Below, piece after piece: positions 54,648 to 63,290 of a stretch of 64,000 bases of DNA. Under the pieces are notes generated by a model, which was not told the DNA's origin, made no database searches, and saw only the letters and a program-made list of their open reading frames with translations. The stretch is from contig NZ_JAHXBU010000042.1 in NCBI RefSeq assembly GCF_020178975.1, positions 62,001 to 126,000 of the forward strand, written 5' to 3'. Made by a program: the position numbers and the translations under genes. This stretch comes from Cesiribacter sp. SM1. Its GTDB lineage: Bacteria; Bacteroidota; Bacteroidia; Cytophagales; Cyclobacteriaceae. Every line of letters begins with the position of its first letter. Position 1 is the stretch's first letter.

Positions 54648-55658
54648 ATGCAGTACAAAGCTAGTTCTAAACTGATTTACACCATTCAACAGACTCTACT
54701 TTTTACAGCTTTACTGTTGATGAACGTTCAGTGTATGCAAAAGCAGAAAACGAGTACCTTAATAGTTGAAAGAACCATTTTGCTGGATAGCGTACCTTCT
54801 GGCTCCGGACTGGCCGTTTCCGGCGACAAGATTTACCTGGTGGGTGATGACTCGCCCCACCTCTTTGTGCTTAACCAGCAATACCAGGTAACCAACCAGT
54901 ACCTGATGCTGCAGGAGTGGGCTGGCAATGCTCGAATCCCCAAAAGCGGCAAACCAGATTTTGAAAGTATGACCCATGCCACCTGGGGGCAGGAGCCGTC
55001 GCTGCTGGTTTTTGGCTCCGGCTCTAAATCTCCGGAGCGGGATTCGTTGCTGGTGCTGCCCCTCAACAATCTCCACAATCCCAAGAGGTACTCGCTCACC
55101 CGCCTCTACGATGCTATTTACCGGAAGGAAGGCATCAGCAGGGACAATCTTAATCTGGAAGGTGCCGTAATGGCAGGCAAGGACCTTTGGCTGTTTAACA
55201 GGGGCACCAACAGCATCATTATCATAGACTGGAACAGCCTGTTTGCTTATATCAACAATCCGGCTCCACCTACCCCCCTGAATATAGAGGTACACCAACA
55301 CCAGCTACCGGAAATTGGCGGCAAACAGGCACGCTTTTCAGGAGCCTGCTCCATTCCGGGCACCAGCCTCATACTCTTTACGGCCAGCGTGGAAGATACT
55401 GAAAACTGGATCGATGATGGCGAAGTGCTGGGCAGCCTGGTAGGCGTATTAAGCATGGAACAAGCGGGAAGTCCCGTAACAGACTTCTGGATCATCACCG
55501 ACAGCAGCGGAAACCCACTGCTGGAAAAACTTGAATCCATTGATGTGCTTGAAAGCGGAGACGATTATCTGGAGATCCTGGCAGTGGCAGATAATGATAA
55601 AGGAAGTTCGCTGATGCTTGAGTTAAGGCTAAACACGAGCATCCACACCAAACTCTGA
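54648..55658 (+). CDS. DUF6929-type secreted beta-propeller-like protein
   Basis: A 336-residue exported protein. The N-terminus has a hydrophobic helix (TLLFTALLLMNVQCMQK) with a Cys in a lipobox-like position, so it may be a lipoprotein. The body is rich in short strands: GSGLAVSGDKIYLVGDDSPHLFVL, DFESMTHATWGQEPSLLVFGSGS, LEGAVMAGKDLWLFNRG and ILFTASVEDTENWIDDGEVLGS. This matches, from memory, the DUF6929 family common in Bacteroidota. Function unknown. It directly follows the CYTH gene by 11 bases. Confidence 0.75.
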   Translation: MQYKASSKLIYTIQQTLLFTALLLMNVQCMQKQKTSTLIVERTILLDSVPSGSGLAVSGDKIYLVGDDSPHLFVLNQQYQVTNQYLMLQEWAGNARIPKSGKPDFESMTHATWGQEPSLLVFGSGSKSPERDSLLVLPLNNLHNPKRYSLTRLYDAIYRKEGISRDNLNLEGAVMAGKDLWLFNRGTNSIIIIDWNSLFAYINNPAPPTPLNIEVHQHQLPEIGGKQARFSGACSIPGTSLILFTASVEDTENWIDDGEVLGSLVGVLSMEQAGSPVTDFWIITDSSGNPLLEKLESIDVLESGDDYLEILAVADNDKGSSLMLELRLNTSIHTKL

Positions 55659-55739
55659 AAGTCTAAAAAGCGACAAAGGCTGGAAAAAAACTTTCGCATT
55701 CTTTCTTTATCCTTTACATTCGTCATTAGAACAAACCCC

Positions 55740-55772
55740 TTGCTTTCAAGCAGAACCAATCCTTTACCTTAG
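55740..55772 (+). promoter_or_regulatory. Candidate promoter of the lactonase-like gene
   Basis: TTG (55740-55742), a 22-base spacer and TACCTTAG (55765-55772), one base off TAnnTTTG, 30 bases before the ATG. Confidence 0.4.
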
Positions 55773-55802
55773 TTTTTATAAAACCAACCCAGAACAGAAA
55801 TC

Positions 55803-57017
55803 ATGAATACATTTTCGATGGCCAGGCCGCTACAACTTTTACTGGCTTTATCGGTAGTAGTATCAGCGTGCAGCAGTGCATCCAATACCGAAACCGTAGA
55901 AACACAAGCCCCGCAAGCAGTGGATCAGCAAGAAACAAAACAACTCCTGGTGGTAGGTACCTACACCAGAAAAGAGGGCCACGTAGATGGCAAGGCCGAT
56001 GGCATTTATGTTTATGAATTTGATCTGGAAACAGGTAATCTCACCCAGGTGAGCACCTCTCCTCCCATTGTAAATCCCTCTTACCTAACGATACACCCCT
56101 CCAGCGACTGGGTTTATGCCGTAAGCGAAACCGGAGGCGAGAGTGAAAATGAAGCTGGTACGGTACAGGCCTTTCGTCTCGACAGAAGCTCCGGACGGCT
56201 GGGTGCCATCAACGCAGTTTCATCAGAAGGTGATTACCCCTGCTACGTTAGCATTGACCAAACCGGCGGCTTTGCCATGGTTGCAAACTATGGCGGCGGT
56301 ATTGCCCTTTTACCCATTGAAGCCAATGGTGAGCTGCAGGAGGCTACTACTGTTATTCAACACAGCGGCAAAGGCCCAACACCTCGCCAGGAAGCACCAC
56401 ATGCCCACATGATTGTACCCGGCCCAAATGAAAAGTTCATCTATGCCGTAGACCTGGGGACTGATAAAATATACACCTACACCCTGGATGCCCTTGGTGA
56501 AAAGTTGATCCCTGCCGGTGAAGCGGCTACCCTTGAGCCAGGCTCCGGCCCACGCCACCTAACGTTTCATCCCATCAATGATTTTGCTTACGTGGTAAAT
56601 GAGCTGAGCGGCACCATCACTGCCTTCAAGGTCGATTCTGTATCGGGGGCCCTGGAAAGTTTCCAGACTATATCTACCATCCCGGGGGGCATTAGCGGGC
56701 AGGCTGGCAGTGCTGATATTCACATCCACCCCTCCGGCCAGTATCTCTATGCCTCTAACCGTGGCGATATGAACAACATTGCCATGTTCGAAATTAACCA
56801 AACAAGCGGCGTACTGAAACTGATGGGGCATCAGCCTACTTTTGGTCTTACCCCCCGCAACTTTGTGATACACCCCAACGGCGAATTCCTGCTGGTGGCT
56901 AACCAGGACAGCGGCAATGTGGTAACCTTCCGCATCGATGAGAATACAGGCCTGCTGCAGGAAACCGGCATCAACACCGAAATACCTACACCTGTTTGCC
57001 TCAAGTTTGTAGATTGA
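55803..57017 (+). CDS. Lactonase-family seven-bladed beta-propeller lipoprotein
   Basis: A 404-residue protein of the YbhE/6-phosphogluconolactonase-like (lactonase, PF10282) family. The N-terminus MNTFSMARPLQLLLALSVV ends in VSAC with the lipidated Cys at 23, so it is an exported lipoprotein rather than a cytoplasmic Pgl. The propeller repeats are marked by GIYVYEFDLETGNLTQVS, NPSYLTIHPSSDWVYAVSE, GPRHLTFHPINDFAYVVNEL, ADIHIHPSGQYLYASNRG and RNFVIHPNGEFLLVANQDSG. Exported members in this phylum have no confirmed substrate. The gene stands alone and ends before a repeat element. Confidence 0.92.
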   Translation: MNTFSMARPLQLLLALSVVVSACSSASNTETVETQAPQAVDQQETKQLLVVGTYTRKEGHVDGKADGIYVYEFDLETGNLTQVSTSPPIVNPSYLTIHPSSDWVYAVSETGGESENEAGTVQAFRLDRSSGRLGAINAVSSEGDYPCYVSIDQTGGFAMVANYGGGIALLPIEANGELQEATTVIQHSGKGPTPRQEAPHAHMIVPGPNEKFIYAVDLGTDKIYTYTLDALGEKLIPAGEAATLEPGSGPRHLTFHPINDFAYVVNELSGTITAFKVDSVSGALESFQTISTIPGGISGQAGSADIHIHPSGQYLYASNRGDMNNIAMFEINQTSGVLKLMGHQPTFGLTPRNFVIHPNGEFLLVANQDSGNVVTFRIDENTGLLQETGINTEIPTPVCLKFVD

Positions 57018-57020
57018 TAA

Positions 57021-57147
57021 CACCTCATCCCTAACCCTTCTCCTTTTTAGGAGAAGGGAATTGAACGCCATTATATTATATAGTAGCAATTTTCTCATTT
57101 CTACCGGCCGCTTGGCCCTCTCCTCCAAGGTGAGGGTTAGGTGAGGC
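57021..57147. repeat. REP-like intergenic palindromic element
   Basis: Between the convergent lactonase and helicase genes. CCCTTCTCCT (57035-57044) and AGGAGAAGGG (57049-57058) form a perfect 10-bp hairpin. The outer ends CACCTCATCCCTAACCCT and AGGGTTAGGTGAGGCG are imperfect inverted copies. The text 'CCTCACC(C)TAACCCT...CTCC' is a common dispersed intergenic motif in Bacteroidota as I remember. Confidence 0.55.
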
Positions 57148-57159
57148 GGGGCACCACTC

Positions 57160-58464
57160 CTACTTCGAAAGATCAAACTTCACCCTCTTATTCTTGATCT
57201 TTTCATTGCGCAGCTTTTTCAGTACCGAGTCCATCTTGCTGCGCTTAACAGCAGCATAGGCTGCATGGTCCAGTACTTCTATCCTGCCCAGTTCTTCTTT
57301 CTGGAGTCCGCCTTTCTGGAGCAGGAGGCCTACCACATCAATCTTGTTCACCTTATCCTTTTTACCGGCGCCAATGTAAAGGGTTGACCATTCTGATTTG
57401 CGGGGCAGTGAAGCAGCCTCTGGTAAAGATTCATATTCGGGCTCCTCTTCCAGGTAATCGGGCAGGGACTCTTCTTCTGCCAGAACCAGGTAGGCAGTAC
57501 CAGTGGCCGTCATGCGGGCGGTGCGGCCGTTGCGGTGCACAAAGGCCTTATCATCTGGTGGCAGCTGGTAGTGAACTACATATTCAATGTCGGGTATATC
57601 CAGTCCCCGGGAGCCCAGGTCGGTGCAGATCAGCAGGCGGTGGCTGCCATTCCTGAATTTGATCAGCTCGCGCTCCCGCTCCTCCTGCTCCATACCTCCA
57701 TGAAAGGTGCCATGGGCAATGCCCTTTAGCCCCAGCAGCTTGCTGATGCGCTCAACGGCATCACGGTGATTACAGAAAACCAGGGCAGGTTTGGCTTCCA
57801 GGGTGCAGATAAGTACAAAAAGAGCCTCCAGCTTATCTGTACTTGTCGCCCTTACTGCTTTCAGGCTAAGCCTTTCAGAAGGAGCATCACTTAGGTAATT
57901 AAGGATCTTTGGTGCCCTGATGCCGGTAAAATGGGGCACCTCCTCCATGTTGGTGGCAGAGGTTAAGATGCGCTTTTTCAGCCCCGTCAGCTGACCCAGG
58001 ATAAAAGCCATCTCCTGCTCAAAACCTAATTCCAGGGCTTTGTCAAACTCATCGAGTACCAGGCTGCGGATGGTGGCAGGCTTAAAGCTTTCGCGCCGGA
58101 GGTGGTCGGCAATTCTGCCGGGAGTACCTACCAGCACTGCCGGCGGCTGCTGCAGGTTATTTTGCTCAATTCTGATGGAGTGTCCGCCATAGCAGCAGTT
58201 AACCTTATAGGGTGTACCCATTTGCCTGAACACCCCTTCTATCTGCAGGGCAAGCTCGCGCGAGGGCGCCAGCACCAGCGCCTGCACCCCTTCCTGCTGC
58301 GGGTCCAGCTGCTGCAGAAGGGGCAGTAAAAATCCCAGTGTTTTACCTGAACCTGTCGGCGACAGCAGGATCAGCGACTCCGCCTGCCCCGCAGCCTCCA
58401 GTGAAGCCTGCTGCATTTCGTTCAGTTTTTTTATGTTAAGGTTCTGCAGCGCTTGTGAGATCAT
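57160..58464 (-). CDS. DEAD-box RNA helicase with DbpA-type C-terminal RNA-binding domain
   Basis: A 434-residue ATP-dependent RNA helicase. Motif I is SPTGSGKT (35-42), Ia APSRELALQ, Ib GTPGR, III TSATN, and VI RNGRTARM. Motif II is DEFD (138-141), not the usual DEAD. After the second RecA domain, residues about 360-434 (STLYIGAGKKDKVNKIDVVG, RIEVLDHAAYAAVKRSK) form a DbpA-type RNA-binding domain, which directs the E. coli enzyme to 23S rRNA. A role in large-subunit assembly is likely by analogy. The Q motif near residues 1-20 (LNIKKLNEMQQASLEAAG) is present. The 5' side has an A/T-rich repetitive leader. Confidence 0.93.
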   Translation of the reverse strand: MISQALQNLNIKKLNEMQQASLEAAGQAESLILLSPTGSGKTLGFLLPLLQQLDPQQEGVQALVLAPSRELALQIEGVFRQMGTPYKVNCCYGGHSIRIEQNNLQQPPAVLVGTPGRIADHLRRESFKPATIRSLVLDEFDKALELGFEQEMAFILGQLTGLKKRILTSATNMEEVPHFTGIRAPKILNYLSDAPSERLSLKAVRATSTDKLEALFVLICTLEAKPALVFCNHRDAVERISKLLGLKGIAHGTFHGGMEQEERERELIKFRNGSHRLLICTDLGSRGLDIPDIEYVVHYQLPPDDKAFVHRNGRTARMTATGTAYLVLAEEESLPDYLEEEPEYESLPEAASLPRKSEWSTLYIGAGKKDKVNKIDVVGLLLQKGGLQKEELGRIEVLDHAAYAAVKRSKMDSVLKKLRNEKIKNKRVKFDLSK

Positions 58465-58465
58465 T

Positions 58466-58508
58466 GGTTAATGTGTTAATGCTTTGATGTGCTAATCTGC
58501 TAATGTGC
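58466..58508. repeat. Degenerate tandem repeat next to the helicase start
   Basis: The stretch reads as repeats of TTAATGTG / CTAATGTG / TGATGTG, i.e. CACATTA units on the minus strand, beginning two bases beyond the helicase ATG. It lies in the helicase leader. Confidence 0.5.
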
Positions 58509-58626
58509 ACAATTGTTCTGGCACCTCATACGCTTGCTGTAAATTATATGAGGCGGTGCTTTTAAGATACTCCTTTTTCCACAGCTGTCTTCAATAGATT
58601 AAGAGATGCATCCTGGCAATGTTTTG

Positions 58627-58699
58627 GTATAAGCTGTTCCATTCTTACACATCTCTCCGGCTTATACTGCACCCGGAGAACATAACATTAGGGAACAGC
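58627..58699 (+). promoter_or_regulatory. Overlapping inverted repeats upstream of the DUF2339 gene
   Basis: Three exact inverted repeats share bases: GTATAAGC (58627-58634)/GCTTATAC (58660-58667), GCTGTTCC (58633-58640)/GGAACAGC (58692-58699), and TCTCCGG (58654-58660)/CCGGAGA (58673-58679). The first excludes the other two because of shared bases. This is what an RNA switch or a multi-operator region would look like. TATCTTG at 58713-58719, an imperfect -7 box, may instead put them upstream of the promoter. Confidence 0.35.
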
Positions 58700-58830
58700 G
58701 CTAAAATATGCTTATCTTGCTCTAACCATTGCACTAAAATACCAGCCATAAGCTAGCCGGGAGAAAGGCTGTACAGCAGAAATAGCCCTGTTGAGCGTTG
58801 ATGGTGAGGGTTGGTTAAAATTTAGGTCCT

Positions 58831-61203
58831 ATGCAACATCCTGAAGATAATAAGAAACTACTGCAACAATTGGAAGCACTGCTCCTGAAGCAGGAACAGC
58901 TTCAGCAGGAGGTAGAAAAGCTCCGCCTGCAGGTGCTCTCCGCCACCTCAGCAGCCAGTGACCTGCAACTGCCCGGAAGGGCTCCAGCGCCGCAGCAAAG
59001 CCCTGTAACCAGAGGTGAGCATGGCGAAAAATTGCCACCTGCCCAGCCCATCTACAGCAGTAAAGCAGCCCATGCCCCGGCAGATACTTCCACGCTGGAT
59101 CAAGGGGCACCCTCCGGAGCAGCACCCAAGGCCAAATCAGACCTGGAGAAGTTTATCGGCGAAAACCTGATCAATAAAATAGGCATCATCATCATTATTT
59201 TTGGTGTGGCAGTTGGCGCTAAATATGCCATCGACAATGAGCTGATCAGTCCGCTTACGCGCATCATCATGGGCTATGGCGCTGGCCTCGCCCTTATTAG
59301 CTTTGCCATATACCTGAAGAAAAACTACCCGAACTTCAGCGCTGTGCTTCTTAGCGGGTCCATGGCCATTCTGTACTTTATTACCCTTGCTGCCTTCAGC
59401 TTCTACGGCCTATTTCCACAGGCGCTGACATTTGGACTTATGCTGCTGTTTACCGCATTTACGGTTGTAGCAGCCCTGCATTATAATATGCAGGTAATTG
59501 CGCACATTGGCCTGGTAGGTGCTTATGCCGTTCCTTTTCTCCTCAGCGATGGCTCCGGCAGGGTACATATACTCTTCAGCTATATGGCCATCATCAACAC
59601 AGGTATTCTTATTATTGCTTATAAACGCTACTGGAAACCCCTGTACTACCTTGCCTTTGGCATCAGCTGGCTTATTTTCCTGGCCTGGTTCAGCCTGGAT
59701 TATCGTGTAGAAAAGCATTTTGCCATAGGGCTTGGCTTTGCCGCCCTCTTTTTCTCAATTTTCTATCTCACCTTCCTGCTATACAAGCTTACCCGGAAAG
59801 AGATTTACGGACAGGCCGATGTGGTGCTGCTGCTTTTTAACTCCTTTATATTCTTTGGTGTTGGTTACGCCATCCTGGATGGACATCCTGTTGCCGATCA
59901 GTACCTGGGCTTGTTTACCCTACTGAATGCCCTGGTACATTTTATGGTCTGCGCCATTGTTTACCGCAGGGCACTGGCCGACAGAAACTTATTTTATCTG
60001 CTGGCAGGGCTGGTGCTGGTGTTTATTACCATTGCGGTGCCGGTGCAGCTGGAGGGCAACTGGGTTACACTGCTCTGGACCGGCGAGGCTGCCCTGCTGT
60101 TCTGGATTGGCCGTGGCAGGGGCGTGAAAATATACGAACGCCTCTCCTATCCGCTCATACTACTGGCCTTTGCCAGCTTGCTGCACGACTGGTCCCTTTA
60201 CTACCCCATGGGCTATGCCACAGGTATCGCTGATGGCTATACGCCCCTGCTGAATCCATATTTTCTGACCTCCCTGCTGTTTGTTGCTGCTTTTGCCTTT
60301 ATGGCCTGGTTTGACTATAAAACCATCGGCACAACAGCAGACAGAAGTTTAATGCAGCGCATGTTTAGCTACACCCTTGGCTTGCTACTGCTGATTGGTG
60401 CCTACTATGCCTTTGAGCTGGAAATTGCTGCTTACTGGACCCAGCTGTACGAGGCCTCACACATCAGCATTCCCGAGACAGAAACAGAGCCCCCTATCTG
60501 GCTATACAACATCAGCCTGCTGCAGTTTAAGGATGTTTGGGTGCTCAACTACTCCATCCTGTTTGTGTGTGGTCTGGCCTTTTTCAATATCCTGAAATTG
60601 CGCAACAGGGAGTTGGGCTGGCTCACACTGGCCCTGGCAGGACTTGTAGTAATTGGTTTTCTGACACAGGGGCTCAATGCCCTCAGTACCCTGCGCCTAC
60701 AATGGCAGGATGCTTCCGCAGCAGAATATTACAGCCAGGGCCTGGGTAACCTCCTGGTCCGCTACCTATGCTTTTCGTTGCTAGCCCTGCTGCTGTGGGC
60801 CTGCTATAAGCTTAAAAAGCAGGACTTTTTGCAGCTAAACATTAAAATAGCCTACGATTTTCTCTTGTACGGCTCTATTTTATGGCTTGCCAGCAACGAG
60901 CTGGTGCACTGGATAAGCTTGGGTGGCTACAGCAATGCACATGAACTGGGGCTAAGCATTCTGTGGGGCATTTATTCACTGATTATTATTGGCATTGGAA
61001 TTGGTAAAAAGAAGAAACACCTGCGGATCGGTGCCTTTCTCCTGTTTGGTATTACCCTGCTCAAGCTGTTTTTCTACGATATTGCGCACCTGGATACCAT
61101 TGCCAAAACCATCGTTCTGGTTTCGCTGGGTATTTTACTGCTGATTATTTCGTTCCTTTATAATAAGTACAAGCACCTAATTGCCGATGCCAGCCATGAA
61201 TAA
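58831..61203 (+). CDS. DUF2339 polytopic membrane protein
   Basis: A 790-residue inner-membrane protein. Residues 5-31 form a coiled coil (KKLLQQLEALLLKQEQLQQE), then a Pro/Ala-rich linker to about 95. From DLEKFIGENLINKIGIIIIIFG on there are some 20 or more closely packed helices to the C-terminus, the layout of DUF2339. Repeated GxxxG-like and aromatic helix ends are visible; there is no known catalytic motif. The gene overlaps the following DUF3999 gene by 8 bases, the usual partner. Function unknown. Possible regulatory repeats lie at 58627-58699. Confidence 0.9.
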   Translation: MQHPEDNKKLLQQLEALLLKQEQLQQEVEKLRLQVLSATSAASDLQLPGRAPAPQQSPVTRGEHGEKLPPAQPIYSSKAAHAPADTSTLDQGAPSGAAPKAKSDLEKFIGENLINKIGIIIIIFGVAVGAKYAIDNELISPLTRIIMGYGAGLALISFAIYLKKNYPNFSAVLLSGSMAILYFITLAAFSFYGLFPQALTFGLMLLFTAFTVVAALHYNMQVIAHIGLVGAYAVPFLLSDGSGRVHILFSYMAIINTGILIIAYKRYWKPLYYLAFGISWLIFLAWFSLDYRVEKHFAIGLGFAALFFSIFYLTFLLYKLTRKEIYGQADVVLLLFNSFIFFGVGYAILDGHPVADQYLGLFTLLNALVHFMVCAIVYRRALADRNLFYLLAGLVLVFITIAVPVQLEGNWVTLLWTGEAALLFWIGRGRGVKIYERLSYPLILLAFASLLHDWSLYYPMGYATGIADGYTPLLNPYFLTSLLFVAAFAFMAWFDYKTIGTTADRSLMQRMFSYTLGLLLLIGAYYAFELEIAAYWTQLYEASHISIPETETEPPIWLYNISLLQFKDVWVLNYSILFVCGLAFFNILKLRNRELGWLTLALAGLVVIGFLTQGLNALSTLRLQWQDASAAEYYSQGLGNLLVRYLCFSLLALLLWACYKLKKQDFLQLNIKIAYDFLLYGSILWLASNELVHWISLGGYSNAHELGLSILWGIYSLIIIGIGIGKKKKHLRIGAFLLFGITLLKLFFYDIAHLDTIAKTIVLVSLGILLLIISFLYNKYKHLIADASHE

Positions 61204-62476
61204 GTCCACCCCCCTGCTCCTGCTCCTGCTTATGTGCAGTACCTTTTGCTTTGCGCAATGGCAGGGATACCAGTATCAGCGTAAGCTGGAAGGGGTTAGC
61301 AGCAGCTGGCACAGTGTTCCCCTGCCTGACGATATCTTCAGTAAGCTAAACCCCGATCTCTCCGACCTAAGGGTACGGGGCATTGCAGCCGGCGGAGATA
61401 CACTTGAGATGCCCTACCTGCTGCAAAATACGGCTTCCAAAACAGTGGTACGCCAGCTACCTTTTCAGTTGCTTAACCAGACCAGCAAAGCCGGAAATTA
61501 CTTTTATACAATGGAGCTGCCCGAAGAAAAGGCCCTGAACGAAATACAGCTCCAGTTTGGCAACCCCAATTTCGACTGGCGGGTAAAGCTGGAGGGCAGC
61601 CACAGCCAGGGCGAGTGGTTTACCGTTTTGGATAACTACCGCATCCTGTCAGTAGAAAATGCCTACACAGACTACAGTTTTACCACCCTGCGCTTCCCCA
61701 CCATCCGCTATAAATACCTGCGCCTGCAGATCAGCAGCGATAAAAAACCTGAGCTAATGCCTCTTACCCTGCTGCTAAAGGAAGCAGGCAGCGGCGAGTA
61801 CCGGAACTACACTTTGAGCTTATACAAAGCCCAGGAAAACAGGAAAGAAAAGCAAACGGAGATCCTGCTGGAGCTGCCTCAGCCCCTGCCTCTCTCGCAA
61901 ATGCTCATACAGGTAGCAGATACTTTTGATTATTACAGGCCCATCAGCCTGCAATATGCCATTGACAGCAGTAAGATCGAGAATGGATGGCGCTACCACT
62001 ATCGCACCCTCTTTACCGGCACGCTTAGCTCGCTGGAAGATTCGCTGTTTACCTTCAATAACACCATTGCCAGAAAGCTGCGGCTGCTTATCCACAATGG
62101 CAGCAACCTGCCCCTCAACATAAGAAGCGTACAGCTGCAGGGGCCTCGCTACCTACTGATCACCCGCCTGGATACAGGCAATATCAGCGCTGATAGCAGC
62201 ACTGCAGCCGTTTCTGACCAGTATTACCTGGTGTATGGAAACCCGGAGGCCTCTGCGCCCCGCTATGATATAGCTCTTTTCCCTGACAGGATACCTCTAT
62301 TGCCGGAGCCTGTGGCACTTGGCCCTGAAGATGCGCTGGCTAAAAATTTACCGGCCACCAGCAGCCTTTTTGTTAACAAACTGTGGCTCTGGAGCATTAT
62401 GCTGTTACTGATCGGCATTATGGGCTGGTTTGCCATTAAAATGCTAAGAACCGAAAATCAATCCCAAAACGCTTAA
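61196..62476 (+). CDS. DUF3999 membrane-anchored exported protein
   Basis: A 426-residue exported protein. The start MNKSTPLLLLLLMCSTFCFA gives a clean signal peptide (cut at CFA-Q); a start five codons upstream is possible. The periplasmic part is beta-sandwich rich (LSDLRVRGIAAGGDTLEMPYLLQN, LNEIQLQFGNPNFDWRVKLEG, RFPTIRYKYLRLQIS), reminiscent of discoidin-like folds. A single C-terminal membrane helix, LWLWSIMLLLIGIMGWFAIK (about 392-412), ends the protein with a short basic tail. It is translationally coupled to the DUF2339 gene by an 8-base overlap, as expected for this pair. Confidence 0.88.
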   Translation: MNKSTPLLLLLLMCSTFCFAQWQGYQYQRKLEGVSSSWHSVPLPDDIFSKLNPDLSDLRVRGIAAGGDTLEMPYLLQNTASKTVVRQLPFQLLNQTSKAGNYFYTMELPEEKALNEIQLQFGNPNFDWRVKLEGSHSQGEWFTVLDNYRILSVENAYTDYSFTTLRFPTIRYKYLRLQISSDKKPELMPLTLLLKEAGSGEYRNYTLSLYKAQENRKEKQTEILLELPQPLPLSQMLIQVADTFDYYRPISLQYAIDSSKIENGWRYHYRTLFTGTLSSLEDSLFTFNNTIARKLRLLIHNGSNLPLNIRSVQLQGPRYLLITRLDTGNISADSSTAAVSDQYYLVYGNPEASAPRYDIALFPDRIPLLPEPVALGPEDALAKNLPATSSLFVNKLWLWSIMLLLIGIMGWFAIKMLRTENQSQNA

Positions 62477-62485
62477 ATACCCACC

Positions 62486-62680
62486 ATGGACGGCACCCGA
62501 AGAGCTGATGTAAAACCCGGGCTACGGGTAAAAATAGTACTGAAGCAGGATCAGCGCAGCGGCAAACTTACCGAAGGCGTTGTAAAAGATCTGCTCACCA
62601 ACTCTCCCACCCACCATCATGGCATTAAAGTAAGGCTGATGGATGGTCAGGTTGGCCGTGTGAAGGAGATCCTGGGTTAG
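62486..62680 (+). CDS. YwbE family protein
   Basis: A 64-residue protein matching the YwbE/DUF2196 family: RADVKPGLRVKIVLKQDQRSGKLTEGVV then DLLTNSPTHHHGIKVRL and GRVKEILG. Members are small single-domain proteins of unknown role with a SH3-like fold. It begins 9 bases after the DUF3999 stop, so it likely shares that transcript, and its end overlaps the convergent DinB gene end by 4 bases. Confidence 0.92.
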   Translation: MDGTRRADVKPGLRVKIVLKQDQRSGKLTEGVVKDLLTNSPTHHHGIKVRLMDGQVGRVKEILG

Positions 62681-63162
62681 CCCCTGCGGACCTCTGCTTC
62701 AGCCATTTTCCAGCTTAGCCTGATCTGCCCCAGGTGGTAAATATCGTGGTACAGCATGCCATTCAGTAAATGCCGGTAGTTGTAGTTCTTTCCCGGCACC
62801 TGCTGTGCTAGCCACGCCTCCTCCCTTTCCTGCAAGAGGGCAATAAGCTCCCGCTGCGAAGCTTTCAAAGCTTTTACCAACTGCTGCCATTCATTCTCAT
62901 TCCTGATGATAAAATCATTATCCCAATCTGCAGAAGAGTTAATTTCTATACTGTACGCACTATTCTCCTTCAGCTTTTCCAGCACAAATACCCGCCAGGC
63001 CAGCATATGCTTCAGCAGCACAGCAATGGAATGTCCGGCCGCATAGGGTTTATAATTCAGCACCTCAACAGGCACAGCCTGCAGACTACCGAGTACAGAA
63101 ACCCCATACCAGGGTTCGCCCTCAAAAACTTCCTTTAATTCGTTAATCAGGTTTGTGCACAT
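62677..63162 (-). CDS. DinB-family four-helix protein
   Basis: A 161-residue DinB/YfiT-like protein. Metal-binding histidines are suggested in AAGHSIAVLLKHMLAWRVFVL and in LLNGMLYHDIYHLGQIRLSWK, the latter being the C-terminal H-D-x-x-H motif typical of the family. Members bind zinc or nickel and include bacillithiol transferases, but this subgroup has no set function. It is transcribed alone. Its stop overlaps the convergent YwbE stop. Confidence 0.9.
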   Translation of the reverse strand: MCTNLINELKEVFEGEPWYGVSVLGSLQAVPVEVLNYKPYAAGHSIAVLLKHMLAWRVFVLEKLKENSAYSIEINSSADWDNDFIIRNENEWQQLVKALKASQRELIALLQEREEAWLAQQVPGKNYNYRHLLNGMLYHDIYHLGQIRLSWKMAEAEVRRG

Positions 63163-63290
63163 ACCTTCAAGATAAGCTTAAGAAAAAATCAGCTACTCCA
63201 TGCCCGAAAGTAAAAATCCTCTTATCCGATTTCCGTAGCTATCAATACAGATTAATACTAATTTAGTGAACTCACACCCCATTCAAAAAT

